The notes under the pieces are model-generated. The model was not told the origin of the DNA. It saw nothing but the letters and a program-made list of their open reading frames with translations, and made no database searches. The position numbers and the translations under genes were made by a program. Positions 42,788 through 54,728 of a stretch of DNA of 64,000 nucleotides are shown here, piece after piece (the first letter of the stretch is position 1; each line of letters starts with the position of its first letter). The DNA comes from Hydractinia symbiolongicarpus (taxonomy: Eukaryota; Cnidaria; Hydrozoa; Anthoathecata; Hydractiniidae). The stretch lies in assembly GCF_029227915.1 (NCBI RefSeq), contig NC_079886.1, forward strand, positions 15,042,501 through 15,106,500, given 5' to 3'.

Positions 42788-43655
42788 TTAGCTTGAAAGG
42801 TTTACTAGAAGTCTCCTTGAATTGTAACAAACTCTGCAAAGTTCTAACTCAGAAGGAAGACTGTTCCAGAGCCTAGGTGATCGGAATTTAAAGGATCTCC
42901 TAAAAAATCTGAACCCATTTGGATGCATCGTTAACATATAGTCTGAACCAGCTCGAGTGTTGTAACTGTGACTGGATTTTACAAGTGCAACTTTTTCACT
43001 TAAATAACTTGGGGCTGTTTTATGGATGGATTTAAAAATAGTAATGCCATGATTATAATTTAGTAAGTTCTCCAATTCAATAGGTGGTTTATTTATAAAT
43101 GTGCTTATACTCTTGTACAACTTATCTGCTTTATTCAAAACAGATTTGTTAGCATTGCACCATGCAGAAGAACAGTAGTATAAATAAGGCATAACAAGAG
43201 CATTAACTAATAAATCTTTGGTGTCAGATGTCAAATTGGAACTAATGTATTTTACTAAGTTTGTGATAAGATTTACTGACAAGACTTTTTATCTGATTTT
43301 TCCAGCTCAAATTTTTATCAAAAATCACACCAAGATACTTTGCTGATACCAAAGGAATCCCATCATGACGAATAGCTACATCATTGCAAGACTTTAATCT
43401 GCACTTTTTACCAAAAAATATAACTTCTGTCTTACTAGTATTTATAGTGTAAGTTTAATTAACTTGAGCCAGTTACTTATATCTTTCAAATCCTGCTCTA
43501 ATGACATTTTCAGTTCTTGGGTCGAGTCACAATTGCAAATGAGTATTGTGTCATCGGCATAAAGACGGAAAAAAGAAAGTTGTATGGCCGATTTCAGGTC
43601 ATTAATGTACACAAAAAAAAGTAAAGGGCCCAGGACAGATCCTCCAAATCTTTAA
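42788..43655 (-). pseudogene. Non-LTR retrotransposon (Jockey/CR1-like) RT, 5'-truncated
   Basis: Read on the minus strand it opens with GGSVLGPLLFFVYINDLKSA and the catalytic box RLYADDTILI, then SLEQDLKDISNWLKL. After a stop and frame change come SAKYLGVIFDKNLSWKNQI and, from 43282, NALVMPYLYYCSSAW and RSPRLWNSLPSELELC, the usual end of such ORF2 proteins. The 5' part (endonuclease, RT fingers) is absent, as expected from abortive reverse transcription. The breakpoint near 43655 falls against another coding remnant. It is not active. Confidence 0.75.
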
Positions 43656-43793
43656 TTGATCTATTATTCTCCTTCTCTTTATCAGATCCTTGCATTATAG
43701 CCATAGCCATAAGTGGTAGAGAGATACCAATGCCAGCCATAAATATCATGACTACTGCATTTTCGAACATTTCGAATGTTGATTTACGGTTGC
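43656..43793 (-). other. Possible small membrane-protein ORF cut by the non-LTR element
   Basis: In frame after the stop of the next upstream ORF, a stretch from about 43766 reads MFENAVVMIFMAGIGISLPL followed by MAMAIMQ and a charged tail. It contains one strong hydrophobic segment and is truncated at the non-LTR junction. Unassigned. Confidence 0.3.
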
Positions 43794-43794
43794 C

Positions 43795-44169
43795 TCATTT
43801 ATATATGTTATTTTTACACAATTTTAACAACATATTTTTTTTCAATACACCATCAACAAATCGAGCTTCTGCAACAGCTCTCGTTTCTGCAATGGCTCCC
43901 GTGCACCAGTTCAAATCCAGGATATGATCCGGAACATAGTCGATCAACCTGGGTTCCTCTTTAACGGCTCCCATGCACATGGACTGACTCTTAAAATCAT
44001 CTGGAACATACACGAGCATATGTGACATTCCCAAAACGGCCCGGGTGCACATTTCCTGAGTCTTGAATTGATCCGGAACATATGCGAGCATATAGGGATC
44101 CACCTCAACAGCCTTGTTACACATTTCCTGTGTTTTGCGATACTCCGGATAATATTTAAACCAATTCAT
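43795..44169 (-). CDS. Repeat protein of giant-virus-like KTQEMC type (copy C)
   Basis: 124 residues with four 24-residue units: KTQEMCNKAVEVDPYMLAYV, KTQEMCTRAVLGMSHMLVYV, KSQSMCMGAVKEEPRLIDYV and a diverged last unit (DLNWCTGAIAETRAV). The pattern Kt-Q-x-M-C-x2-AV-x4-P-x-L-x-YVPD is one I associate with DUF4116-like repeat proteins of nucleocytoplasmic large DNA viruses and their relatives. Starting MNWFKYYPEYR, it may be a complete short member. Function unknown; it lies in a row with two related broken copies. Confidence 0.5.
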   Translation of the reverse strand: MNWFKYYPEYRKTQEMCNKAVEVDPYMLAYVPDQFKTQEMCTRAVLGMSHMLVYVPDDFKSQSMCMGAVKEEPRLIDYVPDHILDLNWCTGAIAETRAVAEARFVDGVLKKNMLLKLCKNNIYK

Positions 44170-44199
44170 TTTCTCTTTTTATTATATGAAAAAATTTGA

Positions 44200-44458
44200 T
44201 CAATACATTTTTTTATTGAATCGATGCGGAACATACTTGATCAGGAGGGGGTTTTCTTGAATGGCCAGGGCGCACATTTCCTGCGTCTTGAATTTATCTG
44301 GAACATACATGAACATGTAAGGGTTATATTCAAAGGCAATGCTGCACATTTCCTGCGTTTTTAAATTATCTGAAACATGTGCGATCATATAAGGATTTTT
44401 TTTTAACTGCCTTGGTAAACATCTCTTTGGTTTTTGAAATATTTTCTAACAAAATCAT
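44200..44458 (-). pseudogene. KTQEMC-type repeat protein (copy B), frameshifted
   Basis: From ATG 44458 (MILLENISKTKEMFTKAV) a run of nine A bases (plus-strand T, near 44402) shifts the frame by one. Beyond it the repeat units continue: NPYMIAHVSDNLKTQEMC, EYNPYMFMYVPDKFKTQEMC, ENPLLIKYVPHRF, to the stop at 44200. At least three 24-residue units are present. A 1-base slip in the A-run would explain the break. Confidence 0.5.
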
Positions 44459-44516
44459 ATTTATTTAAATAATTATTTATTAATAAATTCAAAAAAAAAT
44501 TTATTGATTACTCCCA

Positions 44517-45200
44517 TCATTTTGAAATCTCTTGCTTCTCGTCCTCCGACATACACCAATCCCAATATCGACCTGGATGCCACGTTAATGGCATCAATTC
44601 ATTTTTAATTTGAACCTTCTGTGCTTTACGCGGGTGATACATAGTATTGAACTATAGATTGATTTTATTATTAGAGAGATGTTCAGGTGTAATGAACTAG
44701 TATGGAATATACCTGAGTATATAGGGATCATTCATAACGGCATTATTACACATCTCTTTCGTTTTGAATTGTTCCGGAAAATACCTGAGCAACCAAGGGT
44801 CCTTTTCAACGGCCTCGTTGCACATACCTTCGGTCTTGAGATGATCTGGAACATACTGGAGCATATGGGCTTGTTCCTCAACGAGTTTGTTGCACATGTC
44901 CTGAGTCTTGAATCGATCTGGAACATACTTGATAATCCAGGGTTGCTCTTCAACTGCTCTAGCACACATGTCCTGAGTCATGAGATGCTCCGGAACATGC
45001 TCGATTAATCAAGGATCCTCTTCAACCACATTGTTACACATTTCCCGTGTCTTAAAATGTTCCGGGACATACTCAATCATATAGGAATTCCCTTCAACTG
45101 CTTTATTGCACAATTCCTGTGTCCTTAATTGATCCTGAACATACCTGAGCAGCCAGGGATACTCCTCGATGAATTGTGCAATTGTATTTATAAAAAAAAA
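44517..45200 (-). pseudogene. KTQEMC-type repeat protein (copy A) with C-terminal module
   Basis: Six or more 24-residue units can be read from about 45200 downward (IEEYPWLLRYV, KAVEGNSYMIEYVPEHFKT, AVEEQPWIIKYVPDRFKTQ, EAVEKDPWLLRYFPEQFKT). An in-frame TGA lies in the unit near 45011, and the frame closes near 44697. A separate stretch, ATG 44642 to TGA 44517, encodes the family's C-terminal block: KAQKVQIKNELMPLTWHPGR then YWDWCMSEDEK. WHP-x-R and DWC are the features that made me recognise it. The pieces are broken relative to each other, so this copy is dead. Confidence 0.55.
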
Positions 45201-45680
45201 ATCATTTTATTTATTAATTTTTTTTGATCCATACATTTTGACACGGACAGAAATTGACACCTTGCGCCAGAACATCGTCACACTCTGTCGGAGATCATCG
45301 GACTTTTTTTAGCGCAAGCGCGGATTCTGTCGGATTCTGTCGGAGACCATCGGATTTATCGGATTTAGCGGATTCTCCGAATTTATTTGCGCATGCGCAG
45401 CAGCAGATTTTGATGACGTCATATGTTTGCTATGACAACAAAAATATTCGTGCAGATTTTACATGGAGTAGAGATAGGGAAATGTTACTTCTGGCACAGT
45501 CGCGCACGCGTACAACAGTGACGTCACAGCAAATCACAGCATAGTCCCTATTAATCCGGCACCATCCGATACCATTTCTTATTAATCTACATAAGACCTA
45601 GTATTCGACGACGTCATCAAAAGTAGAATAAGAGGTCCAATATTTTCTAACACAATTCCCTAATAATCAACACGCACATC
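45201..45680. other. Short non-coding stretch with CGGATT and GACGTCA motifs
   Basis: It contains repeated cggattctgtcgga / atcggattta units around 45290-45380 and several GACGTC palindromes. No gene is seen. Confidence 0.45.
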
Positions 45681-48600
45681 TCAGGGAATTTCAAGCACCT
45701 CAGGTTGGCTATCGTTAAAATCTTTAGGTTTAGTTTCAAGAACATAAATTGCTAGAAATTCAGCATAACACATTTCGTCTAAGACAGAAAATTTTCCCCC
45801 TTTCAAATGTTTATCCGGACGTTCCATATATCTGTCTAAGTTGTTTCTTTTGAAAACATCAGTACTATCTTCTGGAAGTTGAGACAATTCATCTCTTGAT
45901 TTACAAATTTTGTATCTCTTTTCTGGTAGGTCTGAGTTAGCAAATGCTACAACAGGAAATGTTTTTCTAAGCCAAAGCTCAGGCATTAATTGATAGACTG
46001 CTTCTTGCAAAGAACACTGTCGATTTGTCAAAAAAGCTATTGCCAATTTTTTCATCCGATCCTGATAAGAAAGATTTTCAGATTCTTTAGCAACATTTTT
46101 CATTGCCACAGAAGATTCAGTCTCATATTTAGAAAAATAAGAACACATATAGGTAACCGCCCTATAATAGTTAAATACTGGTTGTATATAAATATTTGCT
46201 TCCCAAGCTTGTAAACCAATTGTAAAATAGTTATTTAGAAAACAAGAATTTGGAGGTCTAAAAATACGCATTTCAAAAACAGAATCTTGAGAAATAGAAA
46301 GAGCCCAATAATAATCATCTTCTGTTATTCCTAATACATCTAAAGTAGCGGCTATGAAAGTTTCTCTATAAGATGATTTGTGGGGATCAAGATATTCACC
46401 AATATAATGCTTGACCTCTTTCAAAATAGCTTGACGTTTAGAAAGTATTGCAATTTTTTCATTTTCTGGAATTTATATGTATTTATATGTATTTTCGGCA
46501 AGATCGTGAATGACAATGTGCTTGATATTTGCTTACTAAATAATGAAATGGTCACTATCTTTATTGGGTAAATCTACTTGTACAATAGAATCAATGAATT
46601 TTACATACTCTTCTTTGGTTTCTTTTGTTAGCAGAGGAGTGTTTTTTACCCAAATAACACAATGAACATGTGGTGATCCCCTGAAAAAATTCTACTTTAA
46701 TAGCATAATTTTAAACAGTGCCCAAAGGGCTTTTCTTGTGAATAATAATTTCTCTAAAAAATGTCTCCACTTTATATTGAAAGTGTCTAGCAACTAACAC
46801 AGGATTGCTGTTTAATATTTCACATGTTTGAAAGTAATCAATTTCACTATTTTCATCTAAGTTTACTTTGTTCAATCTAGATATAATCAAAATCAATTCT
46901 TTCCATCGCAAATCAGCAGAAGACAATGTTAGAAAAAATGTTGGTAGTCCTAGTTGTGTTACCATCGCAAGAACATCATGTAAAAATTTTCCCAGTATGC
47001 AGGAGTACCTTTCACGGCTTTCATAAAAGAGTAACCTTTCTCTTCACATACAATTGATCTAACGGTTTCCTTTAAATTGTTATTTAGCTGACCAGCATTT
47101 AAACTACCCTTTACTTTAGTTGTAGCTATATTAATTTGATTAAATAAAATAAGTTGTTGCAAAATATAATGAGCGAAAAAGACATAATCACTATTTGAGA
47201 AAAACCTCTGAGTATAATTAAGCAGTCGTTGATTGAAATATTTGACAGTGGACAGTGAAACTTCTCTTGTTACTTGATAACCAAATCTACCTTTTGGCAA
47301 AATAAAAGATAAAGCTTGTTCTTCACAAAATTGGTCATTGAAAAAAGATTCATGGGCTTTATTTTGACCTGGAGCGATATCTAGCACATTTTGTGAATCA
47401 TTATAAGTACTTGGAGTAACACACATTTCATCACTATTCGTTCGTTCCAAATCTAAGGGATTGCTACCTTCCAAATGTTCATCCTTTTTATTCTTGACAG
47501 CTATTTCAAATTCATTCTTTTCTACGATACTTTCAATATCAAATAAACAAAGAAAATCTCGATTAATATTATCTAGATCAATAAGAATATTAGAGTAAAA
47601 TGAATTATGTTCCTTTAGATAGTTTAATGCAATTTCAACGAAACTTGAGGGAACACTTTCAAAATAAACATGTCCTATAAACTCTATTTTTCTTTTTAAC
47701 TTGACTAGCACAACACCATCATCATCGTAAAACATTAGAAATAGCATCTGTATATTACACACAGCACCTCTTATTTTTGGTTGTTGACCTTTAGGCATAA
47801 CCGTTATCTTTTTAAACAAAATTCTTTTAGAGATCAAGGTTTTTTTCTAAACGATTCAATGTTTCTAACACACATGGGATTGGATCTAATATTAATTTGT
47901 TGGTTACAGCTTGGGAGGAGTTTTATTTTTTTTGAGATGCTTATCACAAGTAATACAAATATATTTATACCCATCAAAACTTTCAATTTCATGAAATAAA
48001 TCGCAGGAAACGTTATAATGTGTTGTCATAAATTTTTTTACAGATTTTTTGTAAAGACATCTATGACAGACAATACAAATATAGTACGGTCCCTCAGTGA
48101 TAGCTTTTTTAAAACACAGATACTCTTGGAGAATTCAAATTCTTAGATACCTTACGTTCTCGAGATTTTTTATTTTCAACTTCAGTCTGTTTACGTTTTC
48201 TACTTTTTCTTTTTCAGTTTCAGTCTGTTTACGTTTTCTACTTTTTTCTTTTTCAATTTCTGTCTGTTTACGTTTTCTACTTTTTCTTTTTCAGTTTCAG
48301 ACTGTTTACGTTTTCTACTTTTTCTTTTTCAGTTTCAGACTGTTTACGTTTTCTACTTTTTTCTTTTTCAATTTCTGTCTGTTGACGTTTTCTACTTTTT
48401 TTCTTCTTGAGTTTCTATCTGTTGACATTTTCGACACTTTTCTTTTTCAGTTTCAGTCTGTTTACGTTTACGACATTTTTCTTTTTCAATTTCAGAATTT
48501 TTCCTTAGATTTTCAGCTTCAAGCATGTAAGTAGATTTAGCATCAAAATTAGGAGCATTTGGCATTTCAATTTTCACATATTGAACTGCTAAACATACAT

Positions 48601-49110
48601 ATTCCTCAATTGTGTCCTTAAAATAAGTTTCCAAAATATGTCTTTCTAAAGATTTCCGAGAAGAAAATTTAAGTAAAACTGAAAATCCATCAGGACAAAT
48701 TTTCCCATTAACGTCACGACTGTGAGAATCAAACAAAAAGTAATGCCTACTTATGCCAAGTAACTGACATTGTCAAACCTCTTAATGTAAATAAAAATAA
48801 ACAGGATGAACACTATAATTTTGAAAAATGGCTTTAAATTGCGAGTAGTTTTTAAATGAAAATTGTTGTGGCAATTGATCCATTGCTACATATCCATCAA
48901 TATTCAAACTTTTATAAAAGCGTCACCATTTTCAAGAATAAAATCCATATCACTATAATTCCACGTACCTTGACTTTTTATCCATGTAAATGCAACTGAA
49001 GATAACGCATTACATGTACATTGTCTACCAGCTGTTAATCCAAATCTCTCATTCCCTTGATTAAAGGAGCCTTGTACAGACTTCAAAATATTTGTTTCTG
49101 TTGACATCAT
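45681..49110 (-). pseudogene. Helitron-like element H1: OTU-like protease and Rep parts, decayed
   Basis: In minus order: an OTU-like cysteine protease (49110-48690; SVQGSFNQGNERFGLTAGRQ with C in GRQCTCNAL, and H in YFLFDSHSRDVNG); a Lys/Glu/Arg coiled coil (48500-48180); a zinc domain with CxxC pairs (48120-47940; EGPYYICIVCHRCLYKKS, YKYICITC); a linker (ILFKKITVMPKGQQPKIRGA); and the Helitron-like N region (47837-46711; YFNQRLLNYTQRFFSNSDYV, GTPAYWENF, TLSSADLRWKELI). The HUH motif (SPHVHCVIW) is near 46665 in a shifted frame. The last open part (46424-45681) has FNYYRAVTYMCSYFSKYE with the Rep tyrosines. No PIF1 helicase follows. At least four frame breaks. OTU plus HUH Rep suggests the Helentron group. 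Confidence 0.75.
48180..48500. repeat. Tandem 38/39-bp repeat encoding a charged coiled coil
   Basis: Units of the type cgttttctactttttctttt.tcagtttcagtctgttta; on the minus strand each 39-bp unit gives RKRKQTETEKEKS-like residues. Some units are 38 bp because of T-run slippage, so the frame changes along the array. It lies between the protease and the zinc domain of H1. Confidence 0.75.
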
Positions 49111-52100
49111 TTTACTTGTTTGAACTAGTTTTTACTTGTTTTGTTTTGTAAAGTACTTAACCGTCCTGAGAAAAGTACTGTCCTCAGATAGTCCTTATGT
49201 GAGCTTTAAAGCACTTGTCTAAGACAAATACTGTTCCAGATATGTCAATATCTGAGCAAAATATAAACAGAATAAGATTCTCACAATCTTTAAATGGATT
49301 GAGAGAAAATACGTTGCATAGAATAATTAAAAAATCAGCAAGGATTTCCAAGATTTCGTGACATTTCAAAACCACACAAACTTCAGCTACTAATGGTTTC
49401 AAAGAGACCTTCAGAAGCGTTCAATTTTCGGATTCCAGCAACTTATCCAAAAAACGCCTTACGCCCACATAAGTCACTGAGCTATAAAATTTTTGTTAGT
49501 TATATGAAAACGGAAAATGCCATATTCACATAAAAAATGTAATTCATATAATAATATAATATGTAATTCAAAAATCTATTGAAATATGCTCTCCAGCATA
49601 GAGTAAGCCATGCAGTATAGAAAAATTTAGTTCTTAAAAAAAGCCTCCTGGATGGTGGGTTAAAATACTCAAGATTTTTTCACAGCGTGCAGAAATTTTA
49701 ACCTCAACACGGTGTGCAAACCGGTCACTTTATGAAACATGTCATTTTAAGTAAACCTGCTTAAACCTCAGTATAAAACTGGCTTTTATATAGATCTGTC
49801 CCTGCTGGGTTTTCCTCATATTGGCCTTAATGTATTTTTAAAATTGGATTTTATGCGCTAAGTAAAAAACGCCCTTAAACGCCTTTTGTTCTTTTAACGC
49901 CCACTTCTTAGTGACTGGACTAACTTGTTTAAATTCTTGTATCCGCCCCTGAGTTTAGTTCACTAGACTAGAGATGGCGGGCGAAAAAAGACACAACGAT
50001 AATGAAACTATTTTGTCGATAAAAGCAAAATTGTCAGAATATTACTGACGTAAACTCTATTAATCTGGCTTAGCTTGATTGTTCAATATTGGCGAAAGGC
50101 TTTTAATTTAGAAAATGTTTTGAAAGTTTGTTTCTATTAAAATTCATGAGCTCTAGCTAGCTGGGCTGTGTACTATATACTGTAGCTTCCTAGCTAGCTA
50201 ACGTGACATCCTGACACAGCTTTACTCGACCACATATGAAGGACATATTAAATGGCTATTATTTTCCAGGTGGGTGATCTTGTTAAGAAAACGTTAGAAA
50301 TTGTAGGAGAAGATCTGGGTACTCTAGTTACACACAAATTTTGCTAATATGCACAACAAATTTTCCTGTTTTTAAAATCAAAACTAAGAATGTCAGGTTG
50401 TAATGCTAAATTTATGGATTATTCTCGGATCCGGGTTAGTATGCTTGACACTTTCTCATCATTTTCAACCATAAAATGACCAACATTTAAATTTAGCATC
50501 AAAATTTATGGGATCTTCCATTTTTCAAATTTATACTTAAACTACCCCTATTAGTAGCAAAGCATTTAATGTTTTATAATGAAATCACTACTGATGCTTT
50601 TTAATGAAATGACTACAGAAATCAACTGCAGTGAAAATGGTTCACTACAGTTGAATATTAGTCAAACTCTTATAAAATTAAAAATATAACAAATGTGTGA
50701 GTTATTTTCTCCAAAAGTTTTTTTGTTTTCCCATTAAAATAATCATAACGGAGAATAAAAAAAACTATTTCTACCAGTTCTAAAATGTAAACATTTGCCA
50801 TGTTGTTCTTAAATATCTCTATAATAATACGCTAAGTGTGTCTGTCTGTGACAGGAAAAGTGGATGTGTTAATTTTCCTTTGATGTCGCCGAAAAAGTTA
50901 TGTCTTAAATGTTAAATTTTCTGACGTTACGGCGCTACGTCAATAACACTACTTTAACGTCAATATCTTACGTTAAGTTAATGAAGCCATTTACAGTGTA
51001 TCTAAAACTTTGAGGCCAGATAACTTGGAAACGAGGTGGTGACGTCAATGATTTTTCACCGCATGGGTAACTAGGGACCACCTGGGACCAATTTGGGTAA
51101 ATTTCCCAAACCTGGTTCCGGAATCCGTTTCGGAATTGACGGTTCGATGACGTCATCAAAAAAACCTTTAAAACTCTGCAACCGTTTGTCAAAAGTACAT
51201 GATCCTATACATTTTCTTGATCAGCAACGGGTATAAAAATTTCTAGAAAAACATTTTTTGGGTTTCGACGGGCCATTGCTGACGTCAGCAAAGTTTTTAA
51301 ACCCATATATCTCCTCTGGAGTTCGTCAAAAACATATAATCTTATACATTATTTCGATCAGCTATCCAAGCTCTGCACAGTAGAGGCAACAAGTGAACAA
51401 ATTTCTAAAAAAACAAAAAATTGTTCTTTGAGGGGTCCTTCCCGACGTCATTGAAATTCCAGTGGCGGTTTTCTTTTCCATTGTTCTCCTGCCTAAGTGG
51501 ATTTTTCCATGGGCTTTATCGACTATTATATATATAAACTGCCACCAAGACAAGAAACCTTTTATTGCGGATTAATATTTAGAGATTTTGCAAAACCTTA
51601 TTTTGTAAAAGAGACAATATTTGATATCATTAAACGATATAAATAATGGGTTAAGTTAAAGCTGGTTTATTATATACGTGCAAGGTAATAATTCCAAAAA
51701 TGCCATTTGTGTTTGGCCACGATATGTGAAAATATGCTGGTGGAGCATAATCAATCACTGGCCTAAAATAAAAATAGGACCTTTTTTGCCTTAGAAGAAT
51801 TAATGTGTTCAAAAACCTTACTTGTTTATTCATATTTGGTCAAGATTTAAAAGTTTTGTTACAAAACCCTTATAGGCCTCATTTAAATTGCTCACATTCT
51901 GAAACCTAAAAAACTAATACAAAATCATTCTTTATATCTATCCTTAATTAGGAATAAAATTTGTGATATGACAAATTTATAAAAGCTTTCTTCATTTAAA
52001 AGGCAGTGCCAAAAAAAGCACAATACAGGTTACATTAAAGTGCCTCACTTAATGTACATTCCATGGGCCTGGTTAATATATCAAATAAGCTCATCATATT

Positions 52101-52505
52101 TACCTACTTATATACATGAGTTCCAATGTTTACATTTTTTAAAGATTCTTGTCCATGGCCAAAAAAATCAGAAAATCTACAGGCAAAAAAGTGCAGACTT
52201 CAGGTGAAGAAAGTCAAATTATGGTTAAAAACTTTTGTACTGTTTGTGTTCTAAATCTAAACTATATGCAAGTTATATACAATATTTTTAATTTCATTTT
52301 TAAAGTATTTCTCTACCTGAAAAAAAACGTTTGGAATGAATTGGCATACGGCTAACGTTTGCATTTTTTGCCTGCCTATTTACGTAAAAGGTTTAGGAAT
52401 TATAAACAACACACTGTAATATTGTATTCAGGGCAGGATTGCAAAGAACGAGACAAGTATAAATGTATAAACAAGAACACATAACTTCGTGTGTTTAGGG
52501 GCCAC
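49111..52505. other. Long stretch without a recognisable gene
   Basis: It holds TAGC-rich runs (50150-50200) and a dispersed repeat (see 50985). Small ORFs such as MAGEKRHNDNETILSIKAKL at about 49972 lack support. A motif actagactagag near 49965 is an inverted copy of one at 62058. Confidence 0.45.
50985..51480. repeat. Dispersed repeat R4 (copy 1)
   Basis: Shares with 53985-54420 the order ctttgaggcca.ataactt, gtgacgtca, ttttcaccg..gggtaacta, cctgggacca, ttgatcag, accgtttgtcaaaa.cac. Several GACGTCA sites lie in it. Non-coding. Confidence 0.65.
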
Positions 52506-52985
52506 TCACATATCGATTTTTCCTTTTGGTCTTTGCAGGGTATTTGCCCAGATGATAATATCATCACTGATGTTTCTAGCGTTTTTGCAATCTGTCAAAA
52601 CTTGTTCAATTTGTTTTCTAAATTGCTCGAAGGCACTGTTGACACCATAGATTAGTCTCTTATACTGAAACAACCCTTTGTGAGTGGCAAATGCTGTTAT
52701 GGTTCGGCTGTTGGGATGGAATTCGATCTGATGATATCCTTCTCTCAAGTCAATTTTTGAGAAGAACTTGGCTCCATGTAAGTCTGGAAGTATATCATCA
52801 ATTTTGGGGATCGTGTGCCTTTCTCTGATAATGGCCTCGTTGGCCCAACGCATGTCGAGACACAATCTAATGGAACCATCAGACTTCGGCACAGGTACTA
52901 CTGAATTTAGCCATGTGGTAGGGTCAGATATAGGTTCGATGGTGTAGTTAGCGAGAAGACGTTGCGCAATTTTTTCGCCAACCAC
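52506..52985 (-). pseudogene. Ty3/Gypsy reverse transcriptase fragment
   Basis: About 160 residues covering RT motifs 1-5: PTTWLNSVVPVPKSDGSIRL, CLDMRWANEAI, FFSKIDLREGYHQIEF, ATHKGLFQYKRLIYGVNSA, and the catalytic box as ISDDIIIWA. It stops just after that box; no RNase H or integrase follows and no LTRs are seen. It is an isolated piece, different in sequence from the other two Gypsy elements here. Confidence 0.75.
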
Positions 52986-53984
52986 AAAAAGTTTGGGTCG
53001 TGATTTTTCAATATTTTTTTATTTTCCCAGTATTTTGCCGATTTTCGACCCAAAAACAGTTAAACTACCGATTCAAATTATCATAACGTATATGTATAGT
53101 TAAATCAAAATCAAAATATAGCAAACAAATAATCAAAACAACAGATTACGCCACGATAGCGCACTTCAAGCGGCTTCCATATTCATTTATATGTATCGGA
53201 ACTAAGAACGACAACAAACAGCATTTCTGAAATGGAGCGATTGTAATGTGCATGTCCCAGAGGTTCAAAAAATTAACCCAGCGTAACAATTAAGCAAGGC
53301 TAATGAGAAGACTAAAGTAGACAGTAAAATCATATTTTTTTTGTCTGACGAAAATGTAATAAAAATAATCTGCCAATCGACCGACCCTGAAACAAAACTA
53401 CGAGTCGGAAAACGGCAAACTAACAATTAATTAAGGACGGCCTGAGCGCTACGCAACAGCCACACCAAACATTGGCACCATCTTAGCTAAGTTGAAACCC
53501 ATGAGCATAAATACAATCAATTATACTAATCATTATAAACAAATATGGTGGCTGCTTGAACTGCGTTATTGCAGCATGCTCTGTCGTTTTCATTATTCAT
53601 TTGCTAAAAATTTGTTTACAACATTTTTATTTAGCTATACTTCTACTTTAGAGAAAAATAATTTGAGTTAGTACAGTTTAACTCGTTGGGTCGTAAATCA
53701 GAGAAATACTGGAATGTTGAAAAATATTGCGTCGAACTTTTTGTAGTCTGCAAGAAATTGTGTAGGTTATTCAGAAAACAGCAAACAAGTAAGATTTTAA
53801 GGACAACCAATTCTCTAAAATGATACAAAAGTTGTGTCTGCCTGTGCTTGGCAAAGTAAATATTATTATTGAAGTCACCAAAAACATCTTAAATGTTATT
53901 TGTCAAATTGAATGTCATGACGTAAATCACATGTATACATTTAACACGAATAGCTTAAATTTAAATTAATGTAGCTATTACAAT
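52986..53984. other. AT-rich stretch, no gene recognised
   Basis: Only short frames without recognisable features on both strands. Confidence 0.45.
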
Positions 53985-54420
53985 GTAATCATAGCTTTGA
54001 GGCCAAATAACTTTAAAAAGACGTAGTGACGTCAGTCATTTTTTACTGTGTTGGTTACTAGGAACACCCTGGGACCAAATTGGGTAAGTTCAGAATTGAA
54101 ACTTTGATAAAGTCATCAAAAATGCTATGCATTTTCTTGATCAGTGTTTCCAGATTTTTAAGATGAAGGCAACAGGTATACAACTTTATTTGTTCTTTGA
54201 GGAGGGAATTTGCTGATGTCAGCAAAAATTTTAAATTTATAATTCTTTAACCGTTTGTCAAAAGCACGTGATCAAGATATTTTTTTGATCAGAGTTTCAC
54301 CCTATGCACAAATGCAATAGGTAAACAAATTTTTAGATAAAGTTTTGTGTACATTGACTTGTTTTTTCTAAGTCAGCAAAAGTTTTAAACCCTTGTATCT
54401 CTTTAACCCTATTCGGCTTG
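53985..54420. repeat. Dispersed repeat R4 (copy 2)
   Basis: Similar to 50985-51480 with many indels (agctttgaggccaaataact, gtagtgacgtcagtcatttt, ccctgggaccaaattgggta). It ends before a C-rich run near 54460. Confidence 0.65.
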
Positions 54421-54728
54421 GGTTTTTTCAAACATACTTTGACCAGGGGGCTGAATCTACCCCTCCCCTCCCCTCCCCCTTAACTTTTTATAGGCTTGTC
54501 CAAGTTTAATCAAACTTAGCACACTTATATTACGTCACAAAAGGAACAAAAGGAACAAAATGACAGGAATAAGTTTTTGCTTGCGTCAGCACATAATTTG
54601 TGGCGTCTTCAAAAATTTAAAAGTTGTTCAAAATACCACTATCTGCTTAAATTCTGATTATTGATTGCATGAAAAACTGCCAAATATTGCCGAAAATCCG
54701 CCTTTTCCGATTTAGAATTTAAAAAAAA

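Noticed and set aside
48097-48534. Plus-strand Phe/Ser-rich 145-residue ORF
   Set aside because: It is the antisense translation of the coiled-coil repeat of H1.
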